In this document: positions 23,468 through 33,131 of the stretch, piece by piece
Position numbering within the stretch: position 1 is the first letter of the stretch
Layout: the number at the start of each line of letters is the position of its first letter
Assembly (NCBI GenBank): GCA_016187935.1
Contig: JACPIU010000023.1
Span: 56,686-120,685, forward strand
Direction of reading: 5' to 3'
From: Bdellovibrio sp.
Lineage (GTDB): Bacteria; Bdellovibrionota; Bacteriovoracia; Bacteriovoracales; Bacteriovoracaceae
DNA length: 64,000 bases
The notes under the pieces: model-generated
Databases searched by the model: none
Told to the model about the DNA's origin: nothing
What the model saw: only the letters and a program-made list of their open reading frames with translations
Made by a program: the position numbers and the translations under genes

Positions 23468-25217
23468 ACGAGCTACGATTGCGTTCAGCACATGCCGTTT
23501 CATATTGATAGAGCCATTTTTTCTCTTGACTGGTGAGAAGTTCGAAATCAATTAAGTTCTCCTCAAACCCGATGTAAGTTAAACTACGAAAACGCAACAT
23601 GCCCGGGAAGGTACCATGTGTTTCTACCACCACTCCGTTTTCTAAACGAACTCCTCCAAATCCAGACAAATAAATTCCCGGTTCGATCGAACCTACAAGA
23701 CCTTCATTCAACGGAAGAGTCGATCGGGGTGAAATAGAATAATGCCCTTCATGCACATTGATTCCGATTCCATGACCAGTGCCATGACCATAGTCATAAC
23801 CCTCCAAACGCATGCCCGCGCGTGCCAGGGCATCGATCTGGGCCCCCAGAGTGCCTGGGGGGAAAACAGCATTCATGGAATTGAGAAGACCTTTCAAAAC
23901 CAGGGTATAGATTTTTTTTGCCAACGGATTGGGCGTAATCGATGGACAAAACGTGCGCGTGCTATCGGTGGCATAACCACTGTGATAATACCCACCCGAA
24001 TCGAGGAGCACCAATTCACCATTCTTCAAAAAACAATCGGCCATAGAATTATTGAAATGAATGATGGATGAGTGAGCACCATAGGCGGCAATAGTTTTAA
24101 AAGATTGCTCACGCGCTCCCGCTTCTTTGTAATAACTATTGGCCTTTAAGCAAAAATCAAGTTCACTTGGTGTTTGTCCGCTCTCTCGGACTTCACGTTT
24201 TAGCCATTGAATACTGTTAAAAACGGCCTGATCACTTTTTTCATACTCAGCAAAAAATGTTTTGATCTCCACACTATTTTTTTGTGCCTGGGATAAAGTT
24301 AAACGCGTAAAATCGCTGGAGAGGCCTGTAGGCCATAATTCGGCCAAAATCTGATAATCAAACAGGTTCGTACTCTGAGAAGAAAAATATAGTTTGGTAA
24401 TCACTTTCTTCCAGGGAAAAAGGGCCTGTTTAAGCGAGGCCCAATCATCAAGATAAATGAACTCCAAGGCCTTATCTTGCAAGGCACTTTGTTCAATTTT
24501 GGTGCCCTTAAGAACAAAGATGACAAGTTTCTTATCCACCGCCAGGCCTTTGCCTATAAACGATGATTGAAAAGCTGTCTCAACGCCCCGGCAATTCGAT
24601 AACCAAGCAAGAGAGTCAAGCGCACTAATAAAAAAGCCTTCACCGGTCGAGACTAATGATTTGAGCTTGTCTTCTGCAGATCGTCCTACCCAAGACAGGT
24701 CCACTGGCCGCACATGTGTTATGACTCTCTCGCATTGAATGCCCTCTTTCATCAATGGCAAGAAATCCCAATCAACATAGGGTACAACTTTTAATTTTTT
24801 CCCCAATTCCTGAGCAAAATTATAAGAAATTCTATCGGCTTCTACCCCTATCGTTTTCACTGAAAATTCTTCAATTTTTTCTAATAAGGCCGTCAACATG
24901 GTCTTACCGAAAGGAACTTTCACCACTTCAACACCGCGAAATTTGGCCTCTATTTCGGCCTGCTCGTGGTAACGGCCGTCCACAAAGAGAAAGAGCGGGC
25001 CATCTTTGACAGACAAAACTTCCGCCGTTGAGCCGGTAAATCCTGTGACATAATAACGGTGGCATTCGTGGCCGGCGGTGTATTCATTTAAATGAATATC
25101 GCAACTTGAGATATAAAAGGCATCGATGCCTGAGGATTGAGCTGCCTGTTTCATCCACATCAACAAGTGGTCGATGTTTTTCTGAATGCGTTCAAGACTT
25201 AATTCAAATTTTCCCAT
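23418..25217 (-). CDS. Xaa-Pro aminopeptidase (M24B, long aminopeptidase P type)
   Basis: 599 aa, three-domain form (two creatinase-like N domains, then M24 catalytic domain from about 320, plus a short M24_C tail), like eukaryotic XPNPEP1 rather than the 440-aa E. coli PepP. Metal-site segments: LLDSGGYYHSGYATDSTRTF (two Asp), GHGTGHGIGINVHEG (His), SIEPGIYLSGFGG (Glu) and GVRLENGVVV (Glu). Cleaves N-terminal residues before proline; cytosolic, as no signal peptide is present. The C-terminal codons overlap the matrixin gene on the opposite strand. Confidence 0.92.
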   Translation of the reverse strand: MGKFELSLERIQKNIDHLLMWMKQAAQSSGIDAFYISSCDIHLNEYTAGHECHRYYVTGFTGSTAEVLSVKDGPLFLFVDGRYHEQAEIEAKFRGVEVVKVPFGKTMLTALLEKIEEFSVKTIGVEADRISYNFAQELGKKLKVVPYVDWDFLPLMKEGIQCERVITHVRPVDLSWVGRSAEDKLKSLVSTGEGFFISALDSLAWLSNCRGVETAFQSSFIGKGLAVDKKLVIFVLKGTKIEQSALQDKALEFIYLDDWASLKQALFPWKKVITKLYFSSQSTNLFDYQILAELWPTGLSSDFTRLTLSQAQKNSVEIKTFFAEYEKSDQAVFNSIQWLKREVRESGQTPSELDFCLKANSYYKEAGAREQSFKTIAAYGAHSSIIHFNNSMADCFLKNGELVLLDSGGYYHSGYATDSTRTFCPSITPNPLAKKIYTLVLKGLLNSMNAVFPPGTLGAQIDALARAGMRLEGYDYGHGTGHGIGINVHEGHYSISPRSTLPLNEGLVGSIEPGIYLSGFGGVRLENGVVVETHGTFPGMLRFRSLTYIGFEENLIDFELLTSQEKKWLYQYETACAERNRSSFNAKTLESLSSFSLPK

Positions 25218-25281
25218 ATCCGACTCTTTTGCTCTTGTTTTGTCTTAAAAGCCACCTTCTCATACTTTAGAAAAAATTTGC

Positions 25282-25294
25282 CGACAAGTTGTCG
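25282..25294. promoter_or_regulatory. Perfect palindrome between divergent genes
   Basis: CGACAA-G-TTGTCG, a 6+1+6 perfect inverted repeat between the aminopeptidase P gene (minus) and the small peptide gene (plus, start 25311). Size and position suit a dimeric repressor site; no regulator can be named. Confidence 0.35.
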
Positions 25295-25310
25295 ACATAA
25301 GGGGGCGGCA

Positions 25311-25466
25311 GTGAATTCCATTTTAAAAACCATCATCATCGTACTCGCAGGAATGTTTCTGATCAAGATTTCTATTGCTGATCAAATGCGCTCCAACAAA
25401 AATCCAACTCCTATTAAAGTGAATCAGAATAAGATTGTTCTGCCACGAATCAGCGCTTCTCGTTAG
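25311..25466 (+). CDS. Small secreted or single-pass membrane peptide
   Basis: 51 aa, unknown. GTG start with AAGGGGG 5 bases upstream. Residues 5-23 form a hydrophobic segment (ILKTIIIVLAGMFLIKIS) then ADQ, which could be a signal peptide cleaved near IA-D, leaving a basic 28-residue peptide (RSNKNPTPIKVNQNK...). A longer frame from 25278 lacks a ribosome site. Its last 17 bases overlap murD on the opposite strand. Confidence 0.5.
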   Translation: MNSILKTIIIVLAGMFLIKISIADQMRSNKNPTPIKVNQNKIVLPRISASR

Positions 25467-26799
25467 TCTCCGTGACAATTCTCTTAAAACACTCTCCTCG
25501 ATGTGCATAATTCTTAAATTGATCAAAAGATGGAAAGGCCGGAGACAGAAGCACCACGCCTCCTAATGACTTTTGCAAATCCTGCCATGTGGCTTCCAAT
25601 GTGCCGGTATGTTTATAGACCACATGGCCTTTTAATTCTCGCGCTAACTCAGAAGCAACATCACCAATCAGATAGACACAGGCCACCTTTTTTTTAATTT
25701 GCTCCAAGATGCCACTGAGACTATCTCCACGCCCCCGCGCTTGGCCTCCCAAAATGAGATAAAGCGGCCCTTTATCGCGAGGCATGGCCTCTAACGCCGT
25801 CAGTGTCGCCTCCCAATTGGTGCTCTTGGCATCATTGTAAACCAAATGGCCGCTTTGATTCTCAACATATTCAACACGATGAGGCACACCGGGAAAATTA
25901 TCTATGATCTGCTGAATGGCCTTCTTATTGTCCAGATTCAAGGCCGCTAGGCATTTCTGAGCGACAAAAAGATTAAAGAGATTATGATCACCTACAAGTT
26001 TAAACTTAGACAAATCATAAACGGTTTCAAGTTCCTTTTTATATTCGACAACACGACTCATGGAAAGAGCGCAGGCGGATAATTGACTGCGCTGAACGAG
26101 AGGAACATAGGGAGCATAATCCTGGTTATAAATAAGAAAATCTTTCTTGCTTTGCATATTCTTGGTTATTAAAAATTTCGCGGCAGCATAATCCTCTATT
26201 TTGGCATAACGTTCCCCATGACTGAACGTGAGATTGAGAATGACGGCGACATTGGGATGAAACTCAAGCATGGATTCTAACTGAAAACTGGAAAGTTCCA
26301 AGACAATCAAATCATATTCGGTTCTTTGCAAAACCGCCTCTGCCAAGGGAAGCCCGATATTTCCTCCGACAAAAACATGGGGAAGAAAAGCACGCACCAT
26401 TTCACCAATCATGGTCACGGTCGTGGTCTTGCCGTTCGTCCCTGTGACCGCAATAATTGGACCTTTCACTAACCGACAGGCCAATTCAATTTCATTCACG
26501 ATAGGAACTGATTTGGCATGGGCCTCTTGCAAAAAAAAGATGTCAGTGGGAATGCCGGGACTCAAAACTATCCAATCCATGGTACCCAAAACACTGATTA
26601 ATTTTGGATCATCCTGCTTAAAACAGTGCTCAGGTTTCACATAGGCTGCAATGCTCTTATCTAACAAATATTCTCGGGGATCACGCAGGTCACTGACATA
26701 TGTTTTCGCCCCTAATGTGGTGGCCATTTTCAAGGCACTTTTACCTGAAACCCCCATTCCGATGACTGCAACCGATTTGCCCAATAAAAAATTTGACAC
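25450..26799 (-). CDS. murD: UDP-N-acetylmuramoyl-alanine--D-glutamate ligase
   Basis: 449 aa from a GTG at 26799 (GAGG 5 bases upstream), giving the typical start LLGKSVAVIGMGVSGKSAL; a TTG at 26838 would add 13 unconserved residues. Adds D-Glu to UDP-MurNAc-Ala in peptidoglycan synthesis. Mur ligase ATP loop GTNGKTTT at about 119-126, NIGLPL and ELSSFQLE motifs in the middle domain, and DAKSTNWEAT plus LILGGQARGRGD in the C-terminal domain. It stands alone, outside any dcw cluster visible here, and is divergent from the methyltransferase gene by only about 13 bases. Confidence 0.93.
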   Translation of the reverse strand: MSNFLLGKSVAVIGMGVSGKSALKMATTLGAKTYVSDLRDPREYLLDKSIAAYVKPEHCFKQDDPKLISVLGTMDWIVLSPGIPTDIFFLQEAHAKSVPIVNEIELACRLVKGPIIAVTGTNGKTTTVTMIGEMVRAFLPHVFVGGNIGLPLAEAVLQRTEYDLIVLELSSFQLESMLEFHPNVAVILNLTFSHGERYAKIEDYAAAKFLITKNMQSKKDFLIYNQDYAPYVPLVQRSQLSACALSMSRVVEYKKELETVYDLSKFKLVGDHNLFNLFVAQKCLAALNLDNKKAIQQIIDNFPGVPHRVEYVENQSGHLVYNDAKSTNWEATLTALEAMPRDKGPLYLILGGQARGRGDSLSGILEQIKKKVACVYLIGDVASELARELKGHVVYKHTGTLEATWQDLQKSLGGVVLLSPAFPSFDQFKNYAHRGECFKRIVTETNEKR

Positions 26800-26812
26800 A
26801 ATTCCCTCAATA

Positions 26813-28117
26813 TTGAATCTTGGTAGAAATGAAAACAATTTACCAGAAAAAGACGAAATAAGCTTGCACTCTTTAAATCAGGAATATCAAACTCTTTACC
26901 ACTTTTTATCTGCCTATGCCCCCATTTGGCAGCATGAACCTATTGCATCTTATCCTGCCAATTTGGAGTTTTATCCCAAAGAATGGATCGATGAGTTCAA
27001 CCACCCGAAGAAATTGTTTCAGCTCTACGCCAAAACTTTAGATCACCACACGCTCAGCTCACGCACTTTGACCATCTTGTTGCAGGAGACCCTGGCGCTG
27101 GAACAACTCCCTCACTATTCATTCAGCTCAGACATACCAGATATTATTTTTTCTAACGATTTCTTAACCCAGAAAAAAGATCACGAACTCTCTCATTTGA
27201 TGAAGTATCTTACCGAAAGCACTCGCAACAACCAATGCAACACCGTTATTGATGTAGGAAGCGGTCATGGCCATCTGGGCAGAACTCTTGCAAGTATCAT
27301 CCCGCTTCCCATTATCTGCTTGGAAAAAAATGAAGAACTCATTTCACAAGGTCAGGAAGTCGCCATCAAGCAGGGGAAGGGAAAGGTCATGACCTTTGTC
27401 GAACAGGATTTAGACCCTGACCTGTTAAAATTCTCCCCCTACTCGCCATTTACATCATTGCCAATTAAAGGGCCGGCCCTGCTGATCGGGTTACATACAT
27501 GCGGCAATTTAGCTCTCTCCCAAATACTCTTGGGCCTGCATGCGAATAAAACACTGATCAATTCCCTGATCAATATTCCTTGCTGCTATTTCCATCTCCA
27601 TCCGCAACTTGAAACAAATTTATGTCTGATGAGTCAGCGTTACCCAATTCAATGGACTCCCCAGTCCCTCACCTTGGCGACTCGCGCGCACAAGCGACAA
27701 GACGAAAAAGAATATCATGAAATGGCGAGGGTTAAAGAATATCGCTACACTCTACAGTTGTTTTTACAGGAAGAATTGGGCATTTTAGATTTTTTCCCTG
27801 TCGGGTCATCGCATAAAAGGCTCTACCGAAAATCTTTTTCTGACTATGCCACAATAAAATTCCAAGACCTGGGTTTACCCTTGCCGGGAGGAAATGCTTT
27901 CCAGGCCTTTCATGAAAGACCATTAACCCGGAAAAAAGTACACGAACTATTTACCATGACACTTCTGCGTTGGCGTTTCGGTCGCATACTGGAAAAGGCC
28001 CTCATCATTGATCGGGCCCTTTGGATCAAACAATGTGGATATAGCGTGGAGATTTTCACTCTTTTTAACGAGTCAATCTCTCCACGCAATATTGTTTTAA
28101 AGTGCAATCACCTCTAG
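26813..28117 (+). CDS. METTL25/RRNAD1-like SAM-dependent methyltransferase
   Basis: About 434 aa if started at the TTG at 26813; no ATG suits and no ribosome site is visible (a TTG at 26864 is the next choice). Methyltransferase_32-type signature: VIDVGSGHGHLGR (SAM site), ICLEKNEELI, LLIGLHTCGNLALS and NIPCCYFHLHP (the IPCCYH motif of the eukaryotic METTL25/RRNAD1 family). Such proteins are far better known in eukaryotes; the eukaryotic group has been linked to rRNA/protein methylation but the bacterial substrate is unknown. Converges on the GSIII gene with a 4-base overlap. Confidence 0.82.
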   Translation: MNLGRNENNLPEKDEISLHSLNQEYQTLYHFLSAYAPIWQHEPIASYPANLEFYPKEWIDEFNHPKKLFQLYAKTLDHHTLSSRTLTILLQETLALEQLPHYSFSSDIPDIIFSNDFLTQKKDHELSHLMKYLTESTRNNQCNTVIDVGSGHGHLGRTLASIIPLPIICLEKNEELISQGQEVAIKQGKGKVMTFVEQDLDPDLLKFSPYSPFTSLPIKGPALLIGLHTCGNLALSQILLGLHANKTLINSLINIPCCYFHLHPQLETNLCLMSQRYPIQWTPQSLTLATRAHKRQDEKEYHEMARVKEYRYTLQLFLQEELGILDFFPVGSSHKRLYRKSFSDYATIKFQDLGLPLPGGNAFQAFHERPLTRKKVHELFTMTLLRWRFGRILEKALIIDRALWIKQCGYSVEIFTLFNESISPRNIVLKCNHL

Positions 28118-30315
28118 CGGATAAACAACATGTCGTAGTACTTAGGTAGAGGCCACAGACAATCAGGCAGCAAATCTTCCATCTCATTGGAGTATTGGGC
28201 CACCAACTCTGACAGAGGCATTAACTCGCGAGCGAAAACCTCGCCTTTCTTATGGTGCGCCACGGATGCCGTTGCATCCAAAGACGTCTTCAAATTGCGG
28301 GCCTTGCTAAATAGATTCTCCATGGCAGAGCTGAGATTCTTATAAATCTCCACTTCGACAGAGCTTTCCAATCCAATTTCTTTCTGGTTTTTTATGACTG
28401 TCGAGAGTTGTTCTTTGTAGAGAATTCCGGATGGTAAGATTTGATGATAAATCATATTGAGGAGCGTTCTAAATTCAATTTCACGATGAGTGTTATAGCG
28501 TTCGGAAAGAACGTTGTAACGCATGGTAATTTCCTGCTCTGAGAGCACTCCCGTTTTCACTAAAAAGTTAGTGAGTTTGGTATCTTTTAAAACTTCCAGA
28601 GCTTCGACGGTATTTTTATAATTCGGCAGGCCCCGTTGTTCGGCCTCTTTCAACCATTCCTTGCTATAACCATCACCATTGAAAATGACTTTCTTGGCAT
28701 TACTAATGAATTTCTTTGTCAGCACAAACAAGGCATCTTCAACACTCTTCCCGGCCTTAATCTCCTGTTCCAGTAGCAGATTGGCTTCTTCCATAACTTC
28801 TGCCACGGCGGCATTCAGAATGGTCAAGGGAAATCCTACCGATTGAGATGCGCCGACCGCACGGAATTCAAATTTATTTCCGGTAAAGGCAAAAGGCGAT
28901 GTTCTGTTGCGATCGCTGTTATCACTAAAAAGTGTGGCCAATTGACCGGCGCCTAAGTCCAACATTTTCTTATCAGTAGGAATAAAGTTTGTACCATCAA
29001 GAATGGATTGATAGATATTCGCCAATGATTCACCTAAGTAAACCGAGATAACACTGGGAGGGGCCTCATTGGCACCCAAACGATGATCATTGCCATGCCC
29101 GGCGATGGAGGCCCGTAAAACCGCGGCGTGACGATAGACCGCTTCCACCACGATGGCACAGATGCTCAAAAAACGATGATTGGTATGAGGATCACGGCCC
29201 GGTTCAAGCAAGTTGGTGCCCAAATCATCACTCATCGACCAGTTAACATGTTTACCCGAACCATTGATTCCTGAAAATGGCTTTTCATGTAAAAGCACTA
29301 CTAATCCATGGCGATTGGCCACATTTTTCATAACCGACATGGTCACCTGATTGTGATCAGCGGCCACATTGGATTCTTCGAAAATGGGGGCAAGTTCAAA
29401 CTGTGCCGGAGCGACTTCATTATGCTGAGTTTTTGCCGGAATGCCTAAACGATGCAATTCCAAGTTCAACTCGTCCATGAAGGCCTTTACACGCTCAGGA
29501 ATGGCACCAAAATAATGGTCTTCCAACTGTTGATGTTTGGTGGTCCCAAGTCCCACCAACGTCCGGCCAGTCATGACAAGATCTGGTCGATTATAATAAA
29601 AGGCCTTATCAATTAAAAAATACTCTTGCTCAGCACCACAGTTGGCCTGAACGCGAATGGATTTTTCACCAATCATGTTCATAAAACGAGTCGCGGCCTT
29701 ATTCAAACGATTGATCGAGCGTAGCAGCGGAGTTTTAACATCCATGGCAGCGCCGTGATAAGAAACAAAGGCAGTGGGAATGCAAAGAGTTTTCCCATTG
29801 ATTCCTTCTGACAAAAACATCGGCGAAGTCATATCCCATGAAGTATAACCGCGGGCCTCGAAGGTGGAGCGCATGCCACCATGGGGAAAACTCGAAGCAT
29901 CCGGTTCACCTTGCATAAGTTGTGAGGCACCAAATTTTTCAATCACTTCACCATCTTGAAAATTTATAAATGCATCCTGTTTTTCAGCTGTGGACCCCGT
30001 GAGCGGTTGAAACCAATGACAAAAATGGGTGACACCTTTTTCTAACGCCCATTCTGTAGCGGCCCGAGCGACAACCTCGGCCAACTCACGCTTTAATTTT
30101 CCGCCCTCACGGGCAATTTGCTGAAGTTCCTTTCTCATGGCCTCAGGAATTGTTTTGGCCTTATTGTAGTTAAAAGTATTTTCACCATAATACTGACTAA
30201 CACGCAGATAACGTCCGTTCGTATCATGAGGCAGTTTAATTGCGCGTAAGTCTCTTTCAATAACTCGTTCTTTTGCAGTCATCCTGGTTTTGGCATTGCT
30301 GTTGGTGTGGGGCAT
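28114..30315 (-). CDS. glnN: Glutamine synthetase type III
   Basis: 733 aa from the ATG at 30315 (AAGGAG 8 bases upstream); the GSIII family is about 700-730 aa, versus 450-470 for GSI. ATP-dependent amidation of glutamate by ammonia. Landmarks: the N-terminal GSIII region (FPHGGMRSTFEARGYTSWD), the NCGAEQEYFLID metal-binding segment, HNEVAPAQFELAP, SGKHVNWSM and DRNRTSPFAFTGNKFEFR. GSIII occurs in Bacteroides, cyanobacteria and some delta-type lineages. Bases 30316-30622 upstream hold no gene but contain a palindrome (see 30448-30463), possibly involved in nitrogen control. Overlaps the convergent methyltransferase end. Confidence 0.95.
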   Translation of the reverse strand: MPHTNSNAKTRMTAKERVIERDLRAIKLPHDTNGRYLRVSQYYGENTFNYNKAKTIPEAMRKELQQIAREGGKLKRELAEVVARAATEWALEKGVTHFCHWFQPLTGSTAEKQDAFINFQDGEVIEKFGASQLMQGEPDASSFPHGGMRSTFEARGYTSWDMTSPMFLSEGINGKTLCIPTAFVSYHGAAMDVKTPLLRSINRLNKAATRFMNMIGEKSIRVQANCGAEQEYFLIDKAFYYNRPDLVMTGRTLVGLGTTKHQQLEDHYFGAIPERVKAFMDELNLELHRLGIPAKTQHNEVAPAQFELAPIFEESNVAADHNQVTMSVMKNVANRHGLVVLLHEKPFSGINGSGKHVNWSMSDDLGTNLLEPGRDPHTNHRFLSICAIVVEAVYRHAAVLRASIAGHGNDHRLGANEAPPSVISVYLGESLANIYQSILDGTNFIPTDKKMLDLGAGQLATLFSDNSDRNRTSPFAFTGNKFEFRAVGASQSVGFPLTILNAAVAEVMEEANLLLEQEIKAGKSVEDALFVLTKKFISNAKKVIFNGDGYSKEWLKEAEQRGLPNYKNTVEALEVLKDTKLTNFLVKTGVLSEQEITMRYNVLSERYNTHREIEFRTLLNMIYHQILPSGILYKEQLSTVIKNQKEIGLESSVEVEIYKNLSSAMENLFSKARNLKTSLDATASVAHHKKGEVFARELMPLSELVAQYSNEMEDLLPDCLWPLPKYYDMLFIR

Positions 30316-30447
30316 GTCACAACTCCTTCTTAATGGTAAATGAATCCGGGCCATCGAATTGCACCCTGAGTGAATAAATTCTAATAAAAATCAGGAAAGT
30401 TTGTCTATAAGCAAGATTAATATTTTGAATAATGTCAAACTAATGCA

Positions 30448-30463
30448 CCCATGCGGCCATGGG
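30448..30463. promoter_or_regulatory. Palindrome in the GSIII/PPTase divergent region
   Basis: CCCATG-CGGC-CATGGG, flanked by TGCA at 30444-30447 and 30467-30470. It lies about 130 bases upstream of the GSIII start and 160 upstream of the PPTase start, within a 307-base gene-free stretch (30316-30622). That stretch is otherwise AT-rich and contains a TTGACA on the minus strand (30438-30433) without a convincing -10. Candidate operator. Confidence 0.35.
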
Positions 30464-30622
30464 TTATGCATAAAATAAAAAGTGCAAAGATGAAAAATAA
30501 TATTTTGGCCATCACTTCTTGCATTTCTTCCGGCAGCATATTATTTTCCGATATGAGTTAGGTGCGTAATTTTATGAATTTATGCCCGAAAGATTGCACT
30601 TTAGCAATAGGTCATCTCGTTC

Positions 30623-31285
30623 ATGCAAGAAATACAGACTTTCACCATTCCTTTTTCCTGGCCTAACACTGCCCTCAGTCTAGCATGGGGTCCCACACCG
30701 GGCCCCTTGAATCCCCTTGAATGGCAAAGATCCCTAGCGCGACGATCCTTAAATGCCGGGGCCGAACTGCTTCACCATCGTCTATCCCAAAGCGAAGAGG
30801 GTTTTCCGGTGGTTCTAGACTATAAAAGAATAGAGGGGAGTCCAACACTTACCTGCTCGCTGGCACATACTTGCGGGCCTGGAAAATCCCGTGACCTGGC
30901 CGTTGGAGCTTCACTTCTTTCGACCAATTTCATGGCCTTGGGTGTTGGTATTGATTTGGAATGGGGCCAAAGGCAGATGCGCGAAGGGGCCTATCGCAGA
31001 TTTCGCCATGAAGGCGATCATTCCAGTTGGGCCCAGGCCAGTGAATTACTATGGACTTGGATGGTTAAGGAGGCCTGCTTCAAGGCCGCCTCCAATACCT
31101 GGGGAGACACTATCACGCTTATCAACCAAATTCGCTTGGAGCATCGGTTTCAAGAAGAAGGCCCAGCGGAAGTTTATAGCTCTTCCGGTGTTTTCATAGG
31201 GAGTCTGCGGTATCGCTTGATCACCACGACTTGTACGGGCCATCTTCTTCACATCACCGTGGCACAAAGTCTCAGCTTAAATTAA
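30623..31285 (+). CDS. 4'-phosphopantetheinyl transferase (Sfp-type)
   Basis: 220 aa. Transfers the phosphopantetheine arm of CoA to carrier proteins. Two family motifs: GVGIDLEW (Mg2+ Asp, about 112-119) and WTWMVKEACFKAAS (WxxKEAxxKA, about 148-160). The N-terminal part is divergent. No polyketide or peptide synthetase is in the window, so the target is presumably acyl carrier protein or an unlinked pathway. Its end overlaps the convergent M61 peptidase gene by 9 bases. Confidence 0.86.
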   Translation: MQEIQTFTIPFSWPNTALSLAWGPTPGPLNPLEWQRSLARRSLNAGAELLHHRLSQSEEGFPVVLDYKRIEGSPTLTCSLAHTCGPGKSRDLAVGASLLSTNFMALGVGIDLEWGQRQMREGAYRRFRHEGDHSSWAQASELLWTWMVKEACFKAASNTWGDTITLINQIRLEHRFQEEGPAEVYSSSGVFIGSLRYRLITTTCTGHLLHITVAQSLSLN

Positions 31286-33049
31286 AAATTTCAAGACCTT
31301 TTCACGATCCACAATTTTAATTTCTTTGAGTTCCGTCGGTGGCCTGTCCAAAGTGATCATTACACGCACCAAGCGTCCCATGCGAGCGAGCAAGATTTCA
31401 TAACTCTGGCCGGGCAGCAGGTTTCTGCCAATATCCTCCCAATCACTGCGCACGACTCTATGTCCACCCACAAATAAAATCTCATCTCCCGCATTAAGTC
31501 CGCTTTTGAAGGCCGGTCCGTCGAGCACAACCGAACTAATAAAAATACGTTCACCATCGAACTTTGTTTTGATTCCAAAGTAACCACTCTTTTGAGCATC
31601 TTCCGGTCGATCTTCACCCCACACCCACGCTAATCCCATAGACTCCAGCAAACTTTGAAGAGGCAGTTCCTCGGTTGTCATGACGAATGATTCAAATTTC
31701 TCTCGCACATCCTTGCCCCCAAGCGCCTCAATCATGTGATAGACCTCTTCAGCTTCCGGCCCGACTTCGGGTCTGGTCTTATAGCGCTTCCAAAGCGATG
31801 CCAGGAAGTCATTGATTCCTTTGCCTTTCATTTTTAACAAAATATTGAGGAGAAAAAAGACCACGCCCCCCTTGAGATAATAGCTGATGGAGCTATTGGC
31901 ACTATTTTCATCGGGACGGTACAATTTTATCCATGCATTGAAGGAACTATCTTCTAATGAATGAAAGCGCCTACCGGGTGTGGCCAGATAGGATTTGAAA
32001 TTATTTTTTTGTAACTCGAGATACTCTTCCAAGGTGATAAGGCCACAGCGAAAAACAAAAAGCTCATCCATAAAACTGGTGAGTCCTTCCACCAGCCATA
32101 ACATTCGGGTGTATCCCTCCTGTCGATAATTAAAGGGCCCAAGTTCTTTGGGCCGAATGCGTTTCCCGTTCCAGGCGTGGAAATATTCATGCGCCACAAG
32201 CGCCAGCCACTTAATGTAACCCTTCCGTTCAACTAAACGGGCCCCGTCAAAATGCAGCGCCGTACTATTGTGATGTTCAAGTCCGCCATAAATTCCCGAA
32301 GCCAAATGAGTTATAAAAACATAACGTCCATAGGGAATTTCGCCCATGGTGTTCGCAACCGTGGTTACGATAGTTTCGATATCTTTTAATATGGGATGCC
32401 GGTTGTGTAACATTTCTCCGTAAAAGGCCAATTCATGGGGAACATTCTTAAGCATAAAACCATCTGTCTGCTGACAGCCGATTTCAATAGGGCAATCAAG
32501 CAATTGATCAAAATCCTGAGCGCGATAAAGAAAGATCTCACGACTTGGTGAAATGTCTTCTAAACCTGTGCTGATTTTCGACCAAAGTGGAGGAAAATTC
32601 ACACATAATTCGGGGGCCACCAGACTAACGCCTTCGACGCCCATAAGAAGAGTGGGCAAATGCAGAAACGCATGGCCAATATCGACATAAGAGGTCCGCA
32701 CGGAAATTTCATGACAAAAAACGTCGTACATAATCTCAAATTCCCGTTCATCTTCAGACTCTCCAGGACGGTCTCTAGCAAGGTCTAAAGATGGCCAGCG
32801 AATTTCAAACGCTCCCTTATCCACCTGTTCGTAACTTAAATAGTCACCTTTATGACCAAAGGCCCGAAAGGCACGAATATTTCGAGCATATTCACGCATC
32901 AAATAGGAACCGGGACTCCATGAAGGCATAAAGACGGTCATACTCGGGCCTTTTCCGGTAAAAGCGCCGCGCATCGAAACCCTGACATAATGCTGTTCAG
33001 GATTTTGAATGGTCAGATTATAAAAAACTTTCATCGTTTTTTTTTCCAT
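31277..33049 (-). CDS. M61-family glycyl aminopeptidase with PDZ domain
   Basis: 590 aa, cytosolic by absence of signal peptide. N-terminal beta domain, then gluzincin catalytic domain with GGLEHHNS (about 255-262), zinc motif HEYFH (H287, E288, H291) and downstream zinc Glu E321 in LVEGLTSFMDEL. A PDZ domain occupies about 478-560 (GLNAGDEILFVGGHRV). This matches the M61 family, which prefers N-terminal Gly or Ala. The ATG at 33049 has GAGGG 6 bases upstream. Confidence 0.92.
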   Translation of the reverse strand: MEKKTMKVFYNLTIQNPEQHYVRVSMRGAFTGKGPSMTVFMPSWSPGSYLMREYARNIRAFRAFGHKGDYLSYEQVDKGAFEIRWPSLDLARDRPGESEDEREFEIMYDVFCHEISVRTSYVDIGHAFLHLPTLLMGVEGVSLVAPELCVNFPPLWSKISTGLEDISPSREIFLYRAQDFDQLLDCPIEIGCQQTDGFMLKNVPHELAFYGEMLHNRHPILKDIETIVTTVANTMGEIPYGRYVFITHLASGIYGGLEHHNSTALHFDGARLVERKGYIKWLALVAHEYFHAWNGKRIRPKELGPFNYRQEGYTRMLWLVEGLTSFMDELFVFRCGLITLEEYLELQKNNFKSYLATPGRRFHSLEDSSFNAWIKLYRPDENSANSSISYYLKGGVVFFLLNILLKMKGKGINDFLASLWKRYKTRPEVGPEAEEVYHMIEALGGKDVREKFESFVMTTEELPLQSLLESMGLAWVWGEDRPEDAQKSGYFGIKTKFDGERIFISSVVLDGPAFKSGLNAGDEILFVGGHRVVRSDWEDIGRNLLPGQSYEILLARMGRLVRVMITLDRPPTELKEIKIVDREKVLKFLI

Positions 33050-33131
33050 GAATGGCCCTCAAAAAAATACCAAAGGTAACAACTGGTCAGTATAATATAT
33101 CATTCAATACAACTCCAACAGCTCACATCTT

